Shown here one piece after another: positions 1 to 8,604 of a DNA stretch of 37,807 nucleotides. Position 1 is the stretch's first letter. Each line of letters starts with the position of its first letter. A program made the translations under genes and the position numbers. Below the pieces are notes generated by a model. The model made no database searches. It was not told the DNA's origin and worked only from the letters and a program-made list of their open reading frames with translations. The stretch is from Deltaproteobacteria bacterium (GTDB lineage Bacteria; Myxococcota_A; UBA9160; UBA4427), in contig JAFDDH010000036.1 of assembly GCA_019310975.1 (NCBI GenBank), positions 1 to 37,807 of the forward strand, written 5' to 3'.

Positions 1-10
1 GCGCTGGCGC

Positions 11-688
11 TCAGCCCCCGGCTTTCCTGCGCAGGTCCGCAATCTTCTTGTCGACTGCGGCGGTGAGCTCGGGGAAGCCCTTCTCCTTCAGGATCGACGA
101 GAAGTCCGAACGGCGCAGGGCCAGCTCGCTGACCGTGCCCTTCAGGTAGATGTCGATGATCAGCCACTCGCCGTCCACCTGGCGAAGCCGGTAGTTGAGC
201 ACCACGTCCTCGGATCCGGGGATGTTCAGCTTCGTCAGCACGACCTGCGTCTCGCGCGGTGCTTCCTGGACGCCGAGGGTTTCGAATACTTCGCCATCGT
301 GGCCGCTGAAATTCCCTGCGTAGTTGGCGCAGAGGTAGCGCTGGAATTTGTCGTGCCAGATCTGCTGCTGCTCGCTGGTGAGATGCTTCCATTTCCGACC
401 CACGACCTTCGAGCTCATGAATCCGAGGTCGAAGGTCTCGCCGACCACCGGGCGCATGATCTCGAATCGGCCTTCGAACCCGAGTGCCTCGGCGCGCTTC
501 ATGATGTCGTAGAGCCCGGCGTGCAGAGTCTCGACGGTCGTGATGGGCGAGATCTCGGCCTCGGCCTCGGCGGCGGCCTCGGCGACCACCTCCGGCCCAA
601 CAGCAGCGACGTCCTGGGCGCGCGCCGCGCCCACGCCGGCGAGAAGCGCTACCCCGAGCGCGCCGAGCAGCTGGATGGGTCGATGCAT
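11..688 (-). CDS. mlaC: MlaC/Ttg2D-family periplasmic phospholipid-binding protein
   Basis: In the Mla system this family shuttles phospholipids through the periplasm between outer- and inner-membrane complexes. The protein is 225 aa. Residues 1-24 form a signal peptide (hydrophobic core LLGALGVALLAGVGA, then A-R-A as cleavage site). An Ala/Glu-rich linker follows to about residue 45. The body has the family's helical segment (LTSEQQQIWHDKFQRYL, near residue 105) and the late strand VDGEWLIIDIYLKG followed by a Ser/Leu-rich helix. Length fits the family. No mlaA, mlaD, mlaE or mlaF is visible, so this copy is an orphan or at the edge of a cluster outside the window. An AGGAG lies about 11 nt before the ATG. 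The fold assignment is firm; the exact lipid and partner are inferred. Confidence 0.85.
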   Translation of the reverse strand: MHRPIQLLGALGVALLAGVGAARAQDVAAVGPEVVAEAAAEAEAEISPITTVETLHAGLYDIMKRAEALGFEGRFEIMRPVVGETFDLGFMSSKVVGRKWKHLTSEQQQIWHDKFQRYLCANYAGNFSGHDGEVFETLGVQEAPRETQVVLTKLNIPGSEDVVLNYRLRQVDGEWLIIDIYLKGTVSELALRRSDFSSILKEKGFPELTAAVDKKIADLRRKAGG

Positions 689-941
689 CTTGAAGCGGAC
701 TCCTGGTAGGGGCCGCCATCCGAAGGGAGACGGCCACTTCGCTCGAGTGGCTGTGGCGGGAGGGTTCCCGTACGGAACGCGGGAGGTGTGATGTCCGTAC
801 GTTGGGCGGCCGAAGTCTAGCCCAGAACGTGCGGATGGAAGGGCGAATATCCCCCCAGGGGAGGCGCTTGGCTGCCGTGAGACAGGCTTCTGCCCCTCGA
901 AGGGCCTCGTGCTCGAGCCCCGGCCCGAAGGACCCGACCGC

Positions 942-1844
942 CTACTCGCCGAGCACGAAGCGGCCCACGGCCTCCGCGAAGGCCTCCGGATTGTCGGTCA
1001 TGACCGAATGCCCCGCCTGAGCGACCACGGCCAGCTGTCCCTTGGCGAGCTCGTCGTCCACCATGCGGTCCGCGATCTCGGCATTCAGGAAGTCCGAGGC
1101 GGCGCCCCGCACCACCAGGGTCGGACATTCGAGCTTGCGCAGCGCCTCCCACATGGCGTCGCGAGATCTGGCGTGGTGGGTCAGAATCGCCTCGGCGTCC
1201 AGCCCGCCTTTTGCGTCTTGCGCGTCTTGCCCGCCGGCCGCCGCTCCCACCGCACCGCGGAAGCGCACGTCCATCTTGAACACGAAGCGTCCGTCGTCGC
1301 GCTGCTTGAGCTCGTGCTGCGCCATGCGTCGGATCGCGCCCGGCTTCGCGGCCGGATAGTTGTGGACGAGCATCTGCTCGTAGTCGGTCCTACTCGCGAA
1401 GGACGGATCGCGGTGTGCGGAGATGTCGGTGCTGATGCGCGTGGTGCCGCGCGCATCGAGCTCGGGCGCGGAGTCGACGATGACCAGCCCGGCCAGCTTC
1501 TCGGGATGTCTTCCACCGTAGAGCATCGAGATCCGTCCACCGAGCGAGTGCGCGACGAGAACCACGCGCTCGAGGCCCAGGTGATCGATCAGCGCCTCGA
1601 GATCGGCCACGTAGTCGTCGTACTCGTAGGCGGCGTCGGGATGCCAGTCGGAATCGCCATGCCCGCGCAGATCCAGCGCCAGCACACGGTAGTGGGGGGC
1701 CACGTGCGGGACGAACTCGTCCCAGATGTGCGCCTCGTTGGCGAAGCCGTGCAGCAGCAGCAGCGGGACGCCCTCCCGGCTCCACTCCAGCACATTGAGC
1801 TGGATGCCGTCGGCTCCCGGGACGCGCAGGATGGTCGGTTCCAT
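942..1844 (-). CDS. Alpha/beta-fold hydrolase
   Basis: A 300-aa serine-type alpha/beta hydrolase, probably cytoplasmic since no signal peptide is present. The oxyanion-hole motif LLLLHGF lies near residue 30, the LDLRGHGDSD strand-turn near 58, the nucleophile elbow AHSLGG near 98, and the acid/His end as QAGHSVMTDNPEAF near 275. These are hallmarks of the family that includes epoxide hydrolases, esterases and haloalkane dehalogenases. A Gly/Ala-rich insert (GAVGAAAGGQDAQDAKGG, about residue 196) lies in the cap region and is unusual. The substrate cannot be told from sequence. It is transcribed divergently from the M20 peptidase with only 43 nt between the two starts, so their promoters must overlap. 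Confidence 0.88.
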   Translation of the reverse strand: MEPTILRVPGADGIQLNVLEWSREGVPLLLLHGFANEAHIWDEFVPHVAPHYRVLALDLRGHGDSDWHPDAAYEYDDYVADLEALIDHLGLERVVLVAHSLGGRISMLYGGRHPEKLAGLVIVDSAPELDARGTTRISTDISAHRDPSFASRTDYEQMLVHNYPAAKPGAIRRMAQHELKQRDDGRFVFKMDVRFRGAVGAAAGGQDAQDAKGGLDAEAILTHHARSRDAMWEALRKLECPTLVVRGAASDFLNAEIADRMVDDELAKGQLAVVAQAGHSVMTDNPEAFAEAVGRFVLGE

Positions 1845-1887
1845 CCGACCAGCCTAGCACCGCGAGTCGCTCTGCTAGTTTGCGCAG

Positions 1888-3285
1888 ATGCCCGCACCGG
1901 AGCGTGTGATCGAGGCCCTGGAGAAGCGCGTGCCCGAGACGCTGCGCGAGCTGGATGCGCTCTCGCGCATCCCCAGCGTGTCGGCGCCGGGCTTTCCGCC
2001 AGAAGAGGTGGCACGCTGCGCAGAGGCCGTCGCGACGCTGCTGAAGGGAGCCGGCCTCGACGCCGTCGAGCTGCTGACCCCACCTGGCGCCCACCCCTAC
2101 GTGGTGGCCGAGTGGCTCGGGGCCGGCCGCGAGCGGCCGACCCTTCTTCTATATGCCCACTACGACGTGCAGCCGCCGGGCCGTCCCGAGCGTTGGCACT
2201 CGCCGCCCTTCGAGCCCACAGAGCGGGCCGGCCGGCTCTACGGTCGCGGCGTGGTGGACGACAAGGCGGGGGTGCTGATTCTGGCTGCGGCGGTGCGGGC
2301 GTGGCTGGAGACCGAGGGGCGGCTGCCCGTGAACGTAAAGTTCATCGTCGAGGGTGAGGAGGAGATCGGCTCCGTCCATCTCGAGGCCTTCCTGGGCGCC
2401 GAGCGCAAGCGCATCGCGGCCGACGTCATCGTTCTGACCGATACCGCCAACCTCGAGAGCGGCCTGCCCTCGCTCACCACCAGCCTGCGCGGTCTGGTGA
2501 ATGTCGACCTGCGCGTGCGTGCACTCGACCATCCGCTGCATAGCGGCATGTGGGGCGGGCCGGTGCGCGACGCGGCCAGCGCGCTGAGCGTGCTGCTGGG
2601 CCGGCTCTTCGACGAGCGGGGCGCGGTGGCCGTGCCGGGCTTCGAGGATGACGTACCGCAGCTTTCTTCTGCCCAGCGGGCCGAGCTGCGGGCGCTGCCC
2701 TTCGACGAGGCGGGCTTCCGCAGTGACGCCGGCCTGCCGGCGGGCACCCGGCTCGGCGTCGGTGGTCCCGGCGCCGTGTATGAGGCGCTCTGGCTGCGGC
2801 CCGCGCTCTGCGTGATCGCACTGGATGCACAACCCCTCGCCGGGGCGGCCAACCAGCTCGTCGATCAGGCCGCGGCGCGTGTCGGCGTGCGCCTGGCACC
2901 CGGCCAGGACGCCGACCGGATGCGCGACCGCTTGATCGACGTGTTGACCGCGGACCCTCCCTATGGGGTGGAGGCCACGGCGCGGTGCGAATCGTCCGTG
3001 CCGGGCTGGCGGCGAGAGCCCAGTGGCCCGGCCCTCGAAGCGGCCCGTCGTGCCCTGAGCCTGGGCTATGGACGCGACGCCGTGTTGATCGGCTGCGGGG
3101 GGTCGATTCCCTTCGTGGGCCCATTCAGCCATGTGCTAGACGGCGCTCCCGCCCTGCTGCTCGGCCTCGAGGATCCGATCTGCAACGCTCACTCCGAGAA
3201 CGAGAGCCTGTGTCTGGAGGATTTCCCGAAGGCACTGCGCGCCGCCGCACACCTCTTCGCCGAGCTGGCTGGCTTCGTCCGCTAG
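1888..3285 (+). CDS. M20 family metallopeptidase (dipeptidase-like)
   Basis: A 465-aa zinc-dependent peptidase of the M20/M25/M40 family, acting on small peptides or N-acyl amino acids in the cytoplasm. Visible metal and catalytic motifs in order: LLYAHYDVQPP (His ligand and catalytic Asp), GVVDDKAG (bridging Asp), EGEEEIGS (catalytic and ligand Glu), VLTDTAN (Asp ligand) and the final NAHSENE (His ligand). The lid/dimerisation domain begins around LRGLVNVDLRV. Full length, with no signal peptide. The nearest relatives by pattern are the bacterial 'dipeptidase' M20 group related to carnosinases. The stop codon TAG falls inside a perfect inverted repeat that probably ends transcription. Confidence 0.9.
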   Translation: MPAPERVIEALEKRVPETLRELDALSRIPSVSAPGFPPEEVARCAEAVATLLKGAGLDAVELLTPPGAHPYVVAEWLGAGRERPTLLLYAHYDVQPPGRPERWHSPPFEPTERAGRLYGRGVVDDKAGVLILAAAVRAWLETEGRLPVNVKFIVEGEEEIGSVHLEAFLGAERKRIAADVIVLTDTANLESGLPSLTTSLRGLVNVDLRVRALDHPLHSGMWGGPVRDAASALSVLLGRLFDERGAVAVPGFEDDVPQLSSAQRAELRALPFDEAGFRSDAGLPAGTRLGVGGPGAVYEALWLRPALCVIALDAQPLAGAANQLVDQAAARVGVRLAPGQDADRMRDRLIDVLTADPPYGVEATARCESSVPGWRREPSGPALEAARRALSLGYGRDAVLIGCGGSIPFVGPFSHVLDGAPALLLGLEDPICNAHSENESLCLEDFPKALRAAAHLFAELAGFVR

Positions 3286-3321
3286 AGGCGCAGCCGGAAA
3301 GTCCCCCGGCTGCGCCTCTAG
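3282..3321. terminator. Perfect 16-bp inverted repeat after M20 gene
   Basis: CTAGAGGCGCAGCCGG and its exact reverse complement are separated by 8 nt (aaagtccc). The left arm includes the TAG stop of the peptidase gene. There is no T-tract, so it is better read as a strong hairpin or 3'-end stabiliser than a textbook intrinsic terminator. Confidence 0.6.
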
Positions 3322-3546
3322 GCACGGAATGGCGCCGCGTGGTGGATTGTCCAGTCAATGGTTGAATGCGCCTTCAACGCGGATGGGGGCGCTGCCCTGC
3401 GCTATTTTGGCTGCCCCTTCGAGCCTGTGGATCCGTCGTCGCCCCCGGCTTCGGGCGGCGCTGCCCGCCGGATCCTTCGAGCCCTATCCAGGTGTCCCCG
3501 GATACCTCGCAGTGCAGAGCGGCGCCCGGATCGGCGCCCGACGGAC

Positions 3547-3553
3547 AGGAGGT
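3547..3553 (+). promoter_or_regulatory. Consensus Shine-Dalgarno for aconitase
   Basis: AGGAGGT lies 3 nt before the ATG at 3557. It decides the start: the open frame runs upstream to 3329, but the extra 76 residues are low-complexity Pro/Arg/Ala sequence with no similarity to aconitases. Confidence 0.8.
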
Positions 3554-3556
3554 CCC

Positions 3557-5851
3557 ATGCCGGTGATCGAGACGACCCAGAAGCTCGTGGCCGAGACTTA
3601 CGAGCAGCTCGAGCGTCGACTACAGATCGTGCGCGGACGCCTGGGCCGGCCGCTCAGCTATGCGGAGAAGGTGCTCTTCGGGCACCTGGACGACCCGGCC
3701 GGTCAGGAGCTCGATCCCGGCGAGGCCTACCTGCTGCTGCGCCCGGACCGGATCGCGATGCAGGACGCCACCGCCCAGATGGCGCTGCTGCAATTCATGC
3801 AGGCGGGCCGAGACGAGACCGCCGTCCCCACCACCGTCCACTGCGACCACCTGATCGAGGCCTACCGCGGCTCGGCGACGGATCTGGACGCCGCGCGCAC
3901 CACCAACAGTGAGGTGTACGACTTCCTGCGCAGCTGCTCGGCCCGCTACGACATCGGCTTCTGGGGACCGGGAGCGGGCATCATCCACCAGGTGGTGCTC
4001 GAGAAGTACGCGTTTCCGGGCGGCATGATGCTTGGAACGGACTCCCACACGCCGAACGCCGGTGGCCTCGGCATGTTTGCCTGCGGGGTCGGCGGCGCCG
4101 ACGCCGTCGACGTGATGGCGGGCTTTCCGTGGGAGGTGCTGCATCCCGACAAGGTGGGTGTGTTGCTGACCGGCCAGCTCTCGGGCTGGGCGTCGCCGAA
4201 GGACGTGATCCTACGCGTCCTGGATGAGCTCACCGTCAAGGGCGGGACGAATCGAGTCGTCGAGTACTTCGGTCCCGGCGCCGAGTCGATCAGCTGCACG
4301 GGCAAGGGCACGATCACCAATATGGGGGCGGAGCTCGGTGCCACGACGTCGATCTTTCCCTACGACACGCGCATGGAGACGTATCTCAAGGCCACCGAGC
4401 GCGGCGAGATTGCCGACCTTGCGAACGCCAAGGCCGATCTGCTGCGGGCCGACTCCGAGGTGCTGGACGATCCGGGCAAATACTTCGATGTGCTGGTGGA
4501 AATCGATCTCTCGAAGCTCGAGCCCTACATCGTTGGCCCCCACACGCCCGATCTCGTGCGCCCGGCGTCGCGCATGAGGGCGGACGTGCTGGCCAACGAC
4601 TATCCGGCCAATCTCACCAGCGGCCTGATCGGTAGCTGCACGAACTCGTCGTACGAGGATATGTCGCGCGCAGCGGACGTTGCGCGTCAGGCCGCCGCCC
4701 GGGGCGGCCGCGCGCACGTGACCCTATGGGTGACGCCGGGCTCCGAACAGATCCACCAGACGATCCAGCGCGACGGACAGTTGCAGGACTTCGAGACGAT
4801 CGGGGCGATCGTGCTCGCCAACGCATGTGGCCCCTGCATCGGCCAGTGGAAGCGCGACGATGTCAAGAAGGGCGATCGGAACTCGATTATCAGCTCGTAC
4901 AACCGAAACTTTCCCAAGCGCAACGACGGCAACCCGGAGACGCTCTCCTTCATTGCAAGCCCCGAGGTGGTGGTCGCGTATGCGCTCGCCGGACGGCTCG
5001 ACTTCGATCCCTCCAGCGACGAGCTCGAGGCCGAAGACGGAACCCGCTACAAACTCGAGGCCCCCGCCCCCGCCCCAGAGGTCCCCGAGCAGGGCTTCGT
5101 GATTTCCTACGAGGGCTACCAGTCGCCGCCGCAGGGCGGCGAGGAAGTCGAAGTCGTGGTCTCGCAGGCGAGCGAGCGGCTACAGCTGCTGACTCCCTTC
5201 CCCGCTTGGGATGGCCACGACTACGAGGCGCTGCCGCTCTTGCTCAAGGCCAAGGGCAAGTGCACCACCGACCACATTTCGATGGCGGGTCCGTGGCTGC
5301 GCTTCCGCGGCCACCTCGACAATATCAGCGACAATATGTTCATTGGTGCGATCAACGCCTTTACCGGCGAGGCCGGGACGGGACGGGACCTGCAGAGCGG
5401 CGAGAAGGGAGTGGGCTTCCCGCAGATTGCGCGCCACTACAAGGCCGATGGCTTGCGCTGGGTTGTGGTGGGCGACGAGAACTACGGTGAGGGCAGCAGC
5501 CGAGAGCACGCAGCCATGTGCCCGCGCCACCTCGGCGCGGGCGCGGTCATCGTTCGGAGCTTCGCGCGCATTCACGAGTCCAATCTGAAGAAGCAGGGCG
5601 TTCTGCCGCTCACATTCATGAACCCCGCCGACTACGACAAGGTGCAGGAGCGCGACCGCGTAAGCGTTCGCGGTCTGGCGGGTCTCGCCCCCGACACACC
5701 GCTCGAGGTCGTGCTGCATCACGTGGATGGTAGAGAGGACACGATCCAGGTCGATCACACCCTCAACGAAGAGCAGATCGGCTGGTTCAGGGCGGGATCG
5801 GCGCTGAATCTGCTGCACGAGCAGTCGGACCAGGCGCAGGGTTCCGCGTAG
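3557..5851 (+). CDS. acn: Aconitate hydratase (mitochondrial-type aconitase)
   Basis: Catalyses citrate to isocitrate via cis-aconitate in the TCA cycle, with a [4Fe-4S] cluster. 764 aa, the size expected for the mitochondrial-type (AcnA-like) single-chain enzyme. Cluster ligands are visible in GSCTNSSYEDM and ANACGPCIGQW; the substrate-binding region is TDSHTPNAGGLGMFACGVGG. The C-terminal swivel domain is complete, with KCTTDHISMAGPW and GDENYGEGSSREHAA. The start is set by the consensus Shine-Dalgarno sequence and by the family-typical N-terminus beginning MPVIETTQKL. It is a monocistronic gene convergent with the TVP38 gene; the two are separated by a duplicated hairpin. Confidence 0.96.
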   Translation: MPVIETTQKLVAETYEQLERRLQIVRGRLGRPLSYAEKVLFGHLDDPAGQELDPGEAYLLLRPDRIAMQDATAQMALLQFMQAGRDETAVPTTVHCDHLIEAYRGSATDLDAARTTNSEVYDFLRSCSARYDIGFWGPGAGIIHQVVLEKYAFPGGMMLGTDSHTPNAGGLGMFACGVGGADAVDVMAGFPWEVLHPDKVGVLLTGQLSGWASPKDVILRVLDELTVKGGTNRVVEYFGPGAESISCTGKGTITNMGAELGATTSIFPYDTRMETYLKATERGEIADLANAKADLLRADSEVLDDPGKYFDVLVEIDLSKLEPYIVGPHTPDLVRPASRMRADVLANDYPANLTSGLIGSCTNSSYEDMSRAADVARQAAARGGRAHVTLWVTPGSEQIHQTIQRDGQLQDFETIGAIVLANACGPCIGQWKRDDVKKGDRNSIISSYNRNFPKRNDGNPETLSFIASPEVVVAYALAGRLDFDPSSDELEAEDGTRYKLEAPAPAPEVPEQGFVISYEGYQSPPQGGEEVEVVVSQASERLQLLTPFPAWDGHDYEALPLLLKAKGKCTTDHISMAGPWLRFRGHLDNISDNMFIGAINAFTGEAGTGRDLQSGEKGVGFPQIARHYKADGLRWVVVGDENYGEGSSREHAAMCPRHLGAGAVIVRSFARIHESNLKKQGVLPLTFMNPADYDKVQERDRVSVRGLAGLAPDTPLEVVLHHVDGREDTIQVDHTLNEEQIGWFRAGSALNLLHEQSDQAQGSA

Positions 5852-5898
5852 CGGGACCGCTAGCTCGCGGAAGGTTCCGCGTAGCGGGACCGCTAGCT
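5840..5898. terminator. Duplicated 26-bp hairpin unit between convergent genes
   Basis: A 26-nt sequence (GGTTCCGCGTAGCGGGACCG then CTAGCT) occurs twice, at 5840-5865 and 5873-5898, with a 33-nt period. The first copy contains the aconitase stop TAG and the second reaches the stop of the opposite-strand TVP38 gene. Within the unit TAGCGG pairs with CCGCTA, and TTCCGCG (5842-5848) pairs with CGCGGAA (5866-5872), giving a nested stem. A bidirectional terminator is the likely role. Confidence 0.6.
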
Positions 5899-6571
5899 AG
5901 TTGCGGGCCAGAACCACTTTCAAGAGCCAGGTCCGCGTGCGCGTGAAGAGCAGCGGCAGGGCGAGTAGGATGCCGACCAATAGGGTGGCCTCGATCACAG
6001 GTCGCAGGCCGCCGGCGACCAGACTGCTGCCGAAGTACGTATAGGTCGCGGCGCGTGCGGTCGAGCCCACGATCAGCGCAATCGCGAATGTGGTGAGTCG
6101 CATTGGGGTCACGCCCGCCAGTGCGTGGTAGGCCGTAATGAACCCGATCGGGTAGCCGGTTCCGATCGCCACGAAGACGGCGCCCGGCCGCTCGCCCGCC
6201 TGCTCGACGAAGGGACGCACGCGGTCCGGGATGCGTGGCTCGATGGCGTCGCGGCCAGCGTAGCGGGCGAGCAGAAAGGTCCCGAGGCCTGAAATGGTGA
6301 GTCCAAGTGCGCCGTAGAAAGTGCCGATTACCACTCCGAAGCAGAGACCGGCGACGATGAGAACGAGCTGCGAAGGCACACCGATCGCTGCGCGCAGCGC
6401 GATCAGCGCGACCAGCGCGATCGGGGCGACGGGACCGAGGTCCAGCACCCACTCGCGCAGGCTGTGCGGGTCGTACTCGATGCCGAGCGACCGGCGGGCC
6501 CAGATCGCAAAGCCGAGCAAGCCGGCGCCGATGATCGATACGACGATCCGCTTGCGGAGACGAGGCGACAT
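5897..6571 (-). CDS. TVP38/TMEM64 family (DedA/VTT-domain) membrane protein
   Basis: A 224-aa polytopic inner-membrane protein. Hydrophobic segments: residues about 8-26, 45-70 (VAPIALVALIALRAAIGVP), 70-100 (LVLIVAGLCFGVVIGTFYG), 140-165, and 180-215. The G-rich stretch LCFGVVIGTFYGALGLTISG matches the conserved core of the VTT (VMP1/TMEM41/TMEM64/DedA) superfamily, whose members are linked to lipid scrambling or to membrane homeostasis. The C-terminal tail is short and basic. It is divergent from the lipid-kinase gene at 6636 with 64 nt between starts, a neighbour consistent with, but not proving, a role in lipid metabolism. Confidence 0.8.
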   Translation of the reverse strand: MSPRLRKRIVVSIIGAGLLGFAIWARRSLGIEYDPHSLREWVLDLGPVAPIALVALIALRAAIGVPSQLVLIVAGLCFGVVIGTFYGALGLTISGLGTFLLARYAGRDAIEPRIPDRVRPFVEQAGERPGAVFVAIGTGYPIGFITAYHALAGVTPMRLTTFAIALIVGSTARAATYTYFGSSLVAGGLRPVIEATLLVGILLALPLLFTRTRTWLLKVVLARN

Positions 6572-6635
6572 GGCCGGCTAGCATAGTGGGTCCACGGCCC
6601 CTGCCCCTCACGCCGCATCGGAGTACCCTCCCCGT

Positions 6636-7601
6636 GTGCCGGTTTCGACCCTGATCGTCCTGAATCCGCGCGCCGGCGCGAGCGCGGCGCGCTTTGCAAG
6701 GCTGCAATCGCGCCTGCAGGACGTGCTTGGCGACGTCGAAGTCGCGCGCACACGCGGCGCGCGCGATGCTGAACGGATCGCCCGCGAAGCGGTGCGGGCG
6801 GGCGTGGAGCGCCTCGTGGTAGCGGGAGGCGATGGAACATTGAGCGAGGTGGTGAGTGGGCTCCTGGCCGCGGGCCTCGGCGGCCACGCGGAGCTCGCCG
6901 TTCTCCCCTTGGGATCGGGATGCGACTTCGCACGGAGCATTGGGACACCTCGAGATCTCGCCGCCGCGGTCGACGCGCTGGCCACGGGAGGGCGCCATCG
7001 CGTGGATGCGGGGCGCATCCGCTATTGCGATCATGCGGGCCAGGAGCGCACCGCCTACTTCCTCAACGAGGCGAGCTTCGGGCTCTCGGGCGGAATCGTC
7101 GATCTCGTGAACCGCGCCGGCAAGCGTTGGGGGCCAACGCTGGCCTTCGCGCTCGGCACCGTAGCCGGTATCCTGCGGCACCGTTCGCCGGACGTGGTGA
7201 TCCGTGTCGACGAGCGCATCGTCCACCGGGGTCCGCTCTCGCTCGCGGTCGCCGCGAATGGCCGCTACTTCGGCAGCGGGATGCAGGTCGCACCGGAGGC
7301 GCGCCTCGACGACGGCGCCTTCGACGTCGTGATCGCCCGCCACCTCGCCAAGCCGAGGTTGCTCGCGCTCTTCCCGCGCATCTATGGCGGTACCCACCTC
7401 ACGCATCCCTGCGTGAGTGTGCATCGTGGGCTCACCCTGGAGGCGGAGTCGCATGGCAGCGAGCCCGCCCGGATCGACGTGGATGGAGAGCCGCTCGGCC
7501 GTCTGCCGGTTCGCATCGAGCTACTCCCCAAGGCGATTCGCCTCTTCGGCGTACTGGGTCCGGTGGCGGCGGGGCTGGTGGGAACCGGCGCGGACGCCTG
7601 A
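6636..7601 (+). CDS. Diacylglycerol/lipid kinase family protein (YegS/DgkB-like)
   Basis: A 321-aa cytosolic or peripheral-membrane lipid kinase that would phosphorylate diacylglycerol, sphingosine or a related lipid using ATP. The DAGK catalytic domain (residues about 3-130) shows NPRAGA near residue 8, the nucleotide loop VAGGDGTLSEVV near 66, and LPLGSGCDFARSIG near 90 in place of the more common GTGND-F motif. The C-terminal beta-sandwich domain carries GRYFGSGMQVAPEARLDDG, the usual G-x-M-x-aPxA-x-DDG signature. The start is GTG, since no ATG precedes the family-typical N-terminus. The next gene begins 1 nt after the stop, implying cotranscription and coupled translation. Confidence 0.9.
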   Translation: MPVSTLIVLNPRAGASAARFARLQSRLQDVLGDVEVARTRGARDAERIAREAVRAGVERLVVAGGDGTLSEVVSGLLAAGLGGHAELAVLPLGSGCDFARSIGTPRDLAAAVDALATGGRHRVDAGRIRYCDHAGQERTAYFLNEASFGLSGGIVDLVNRAGKRWGPTLAFALGTVAGILRHRSPDVVIRVDERIVHRGPLSLAVAANGRYFGSGMQVAPEARLDDGAFDVVIARHLAKPRLLALFPRIYGGTHLTHPCVSVHRGLTLEAESHGSEPARIDVDGEPLGRLPVRIELLPKAIRLFGVLGPVAAGLVGTGADA

Positions 7602-7602
7602 C

Positions 7603-8565
7603 GTGTCCGGTCTCTTCGGGGACATTCGCGCCGCGTGCGCCGAAGTGGCGCGCCGCGCACGCTTCGTTGCGATCGAGCATGCGCGCCTCGAGGAGCTCGC
7701 TTTCGAGCTCGCCGCCGCCGCCGGGAAGCCGGTCCCGCTCGATCCCGCCCAGCATCGACTCGCCGGCGAGGCCGCCACACTGGCATTCGTGATCACACTC
7801 GACGCGGTGAACTTCGGCTCCGGCTGGTTCCCCCACCTCCGCAAGCGCGCCGGTCGCTCGGGCTACTTCACCATCGCGGGTGGGCTGCGCGAGTGCTTCG
7901 AGCGCGAGGGCCCGCTGTCCGCGAATCGGCTCGCCTCCGCGAGCCCGGCCGAGTGCGCCGAAATCTTCGGCCAGGACCCATCCATCCCCGAGGTCGGCGA
8001 GCTGATGACCCACTTCGCCCACGCCTGGCGAGACCTCGGCGAGCTGCTTCTGGAGACCTATGCGGGTGACTTCGCCGCGCTGGTGAGTGCGGCCGACGGG
8101 AGCGCCGAGTCGCTGGTCGAGGTGCTGACTGCGATGCCCCTCTACCGCGACGTCGCGCGCTACGACGATCTGGTGGTGCCCTTCTACAAGCGGGCGCAGA
8201 TCACCGCGGCCGACCTCGCTGCAGCTTTCGAGGGCGGTGCGCCGGGAGCCTTCCGCGATCTCGATGACCTCACGATCTTCGCCGACAACCTGGTCCCGCA
8301 CGTCCTGCGCGTGGAGGGTGTGCTGCGCTACGACGCGGAGCTGCTGGCGCGCATCGAGGTGGGTACGCTGATCGAGCCGGGCTCGCGCGAGGAGGTGGAG
8401 ATGCGCGCCTGCGCGCTGCATGCCGTCGAGGAGATGTGCGCCGCACTGCGGCGAAGCGGTCGCGCAGCCAGCGCGCAGCGCCTCGACCACGTGCTCTGGA
8501 GCCGGGGACAATCCGCTGGCATGAAGGCGGTGCCGCGGCACCGGACTCGATGTGTCTTCTACTGA
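7603..8565 (+). CDS. Queuosine-salvage glycosylase (QNG1 / DUF2419 family)
   Basis: A 320-aa protein of the queuosine-salvage family (formerly DUF2419), whose members hydrolyse queuosine 5'-phosphate to free queuine for tRNA modification. Diagnostic pieces: FVITLDAVNFGSGWFPHL near residue 65, LTIFADNLVPHVLR near 230, and the C-terminal block with RLDHVLWSRGQ and RHRTRCVFY. The start GTG lies 1 nt after the TGA of the lipid kinase; an in-frame start further upstream would fall inside that gene. The family is best known from eukaryotes and a scatter of bacteria. No tgt, queA or transporter gene is in the window, so salvage would rely on genes elsewhere. Confidence 0.9.
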   Translation: MSGLFGDIRAACAEVARRARFVAIEHARLEELAFELAAAAGKPVPLDPAQHRLAGEAATLAFVITLDAVNFGSGWFPHLRKRAGRSGYFTIAGGLRECFEREGPLSANRLASASPAECAEIFGQDPSIPEVGELMTHFAHAWRDLGELLLETYAGDFAALVSAADGSAESLVEVLTAMPLYRDVARYDDLVVPFYKRAQITAADLAAAFEGGAPGAFRDLDDLTIFADNLVPHVLRVEGVLRYDAELLARIEVGTLIEPGSREEVEMRACALHAVEEMCAALRRSGRAASAQRLDHVLWSRGQSAGMKAVPRHRTRCVFY

Positions 8566-8594
8566 GCGCCGCAGCCATATTGAGCGCCGCAGCC
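8563..8594. repeat. Two copies of a 14-bp direct repeat
   Basis: TGAGCGCCGCAGCC occurs at 8563-8576 and 8581-8594. The first copy begins with the TGA stop of the queuosine-salvage gene. It lies in the 39-nt gap between convergent genes. Confidence 0.5.
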
Positions 8595-8604
8595 GAGTTG
8601 GACG

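Noticed and set aside
909-2357. Long plus-strand open frame across the hydrolase and the start of the M20 gene
   Set aside because: It is antisense to a gene with complete hydrolase motifs and its translation lacks any domain pattern; high GC makes long shadow frames common.
5787-7454. 555-codon minus-strand open frame
   Set aside because: It overlaps the lipid kinase and TVP38 genes, is Arg/His-rich and shows no family motif.
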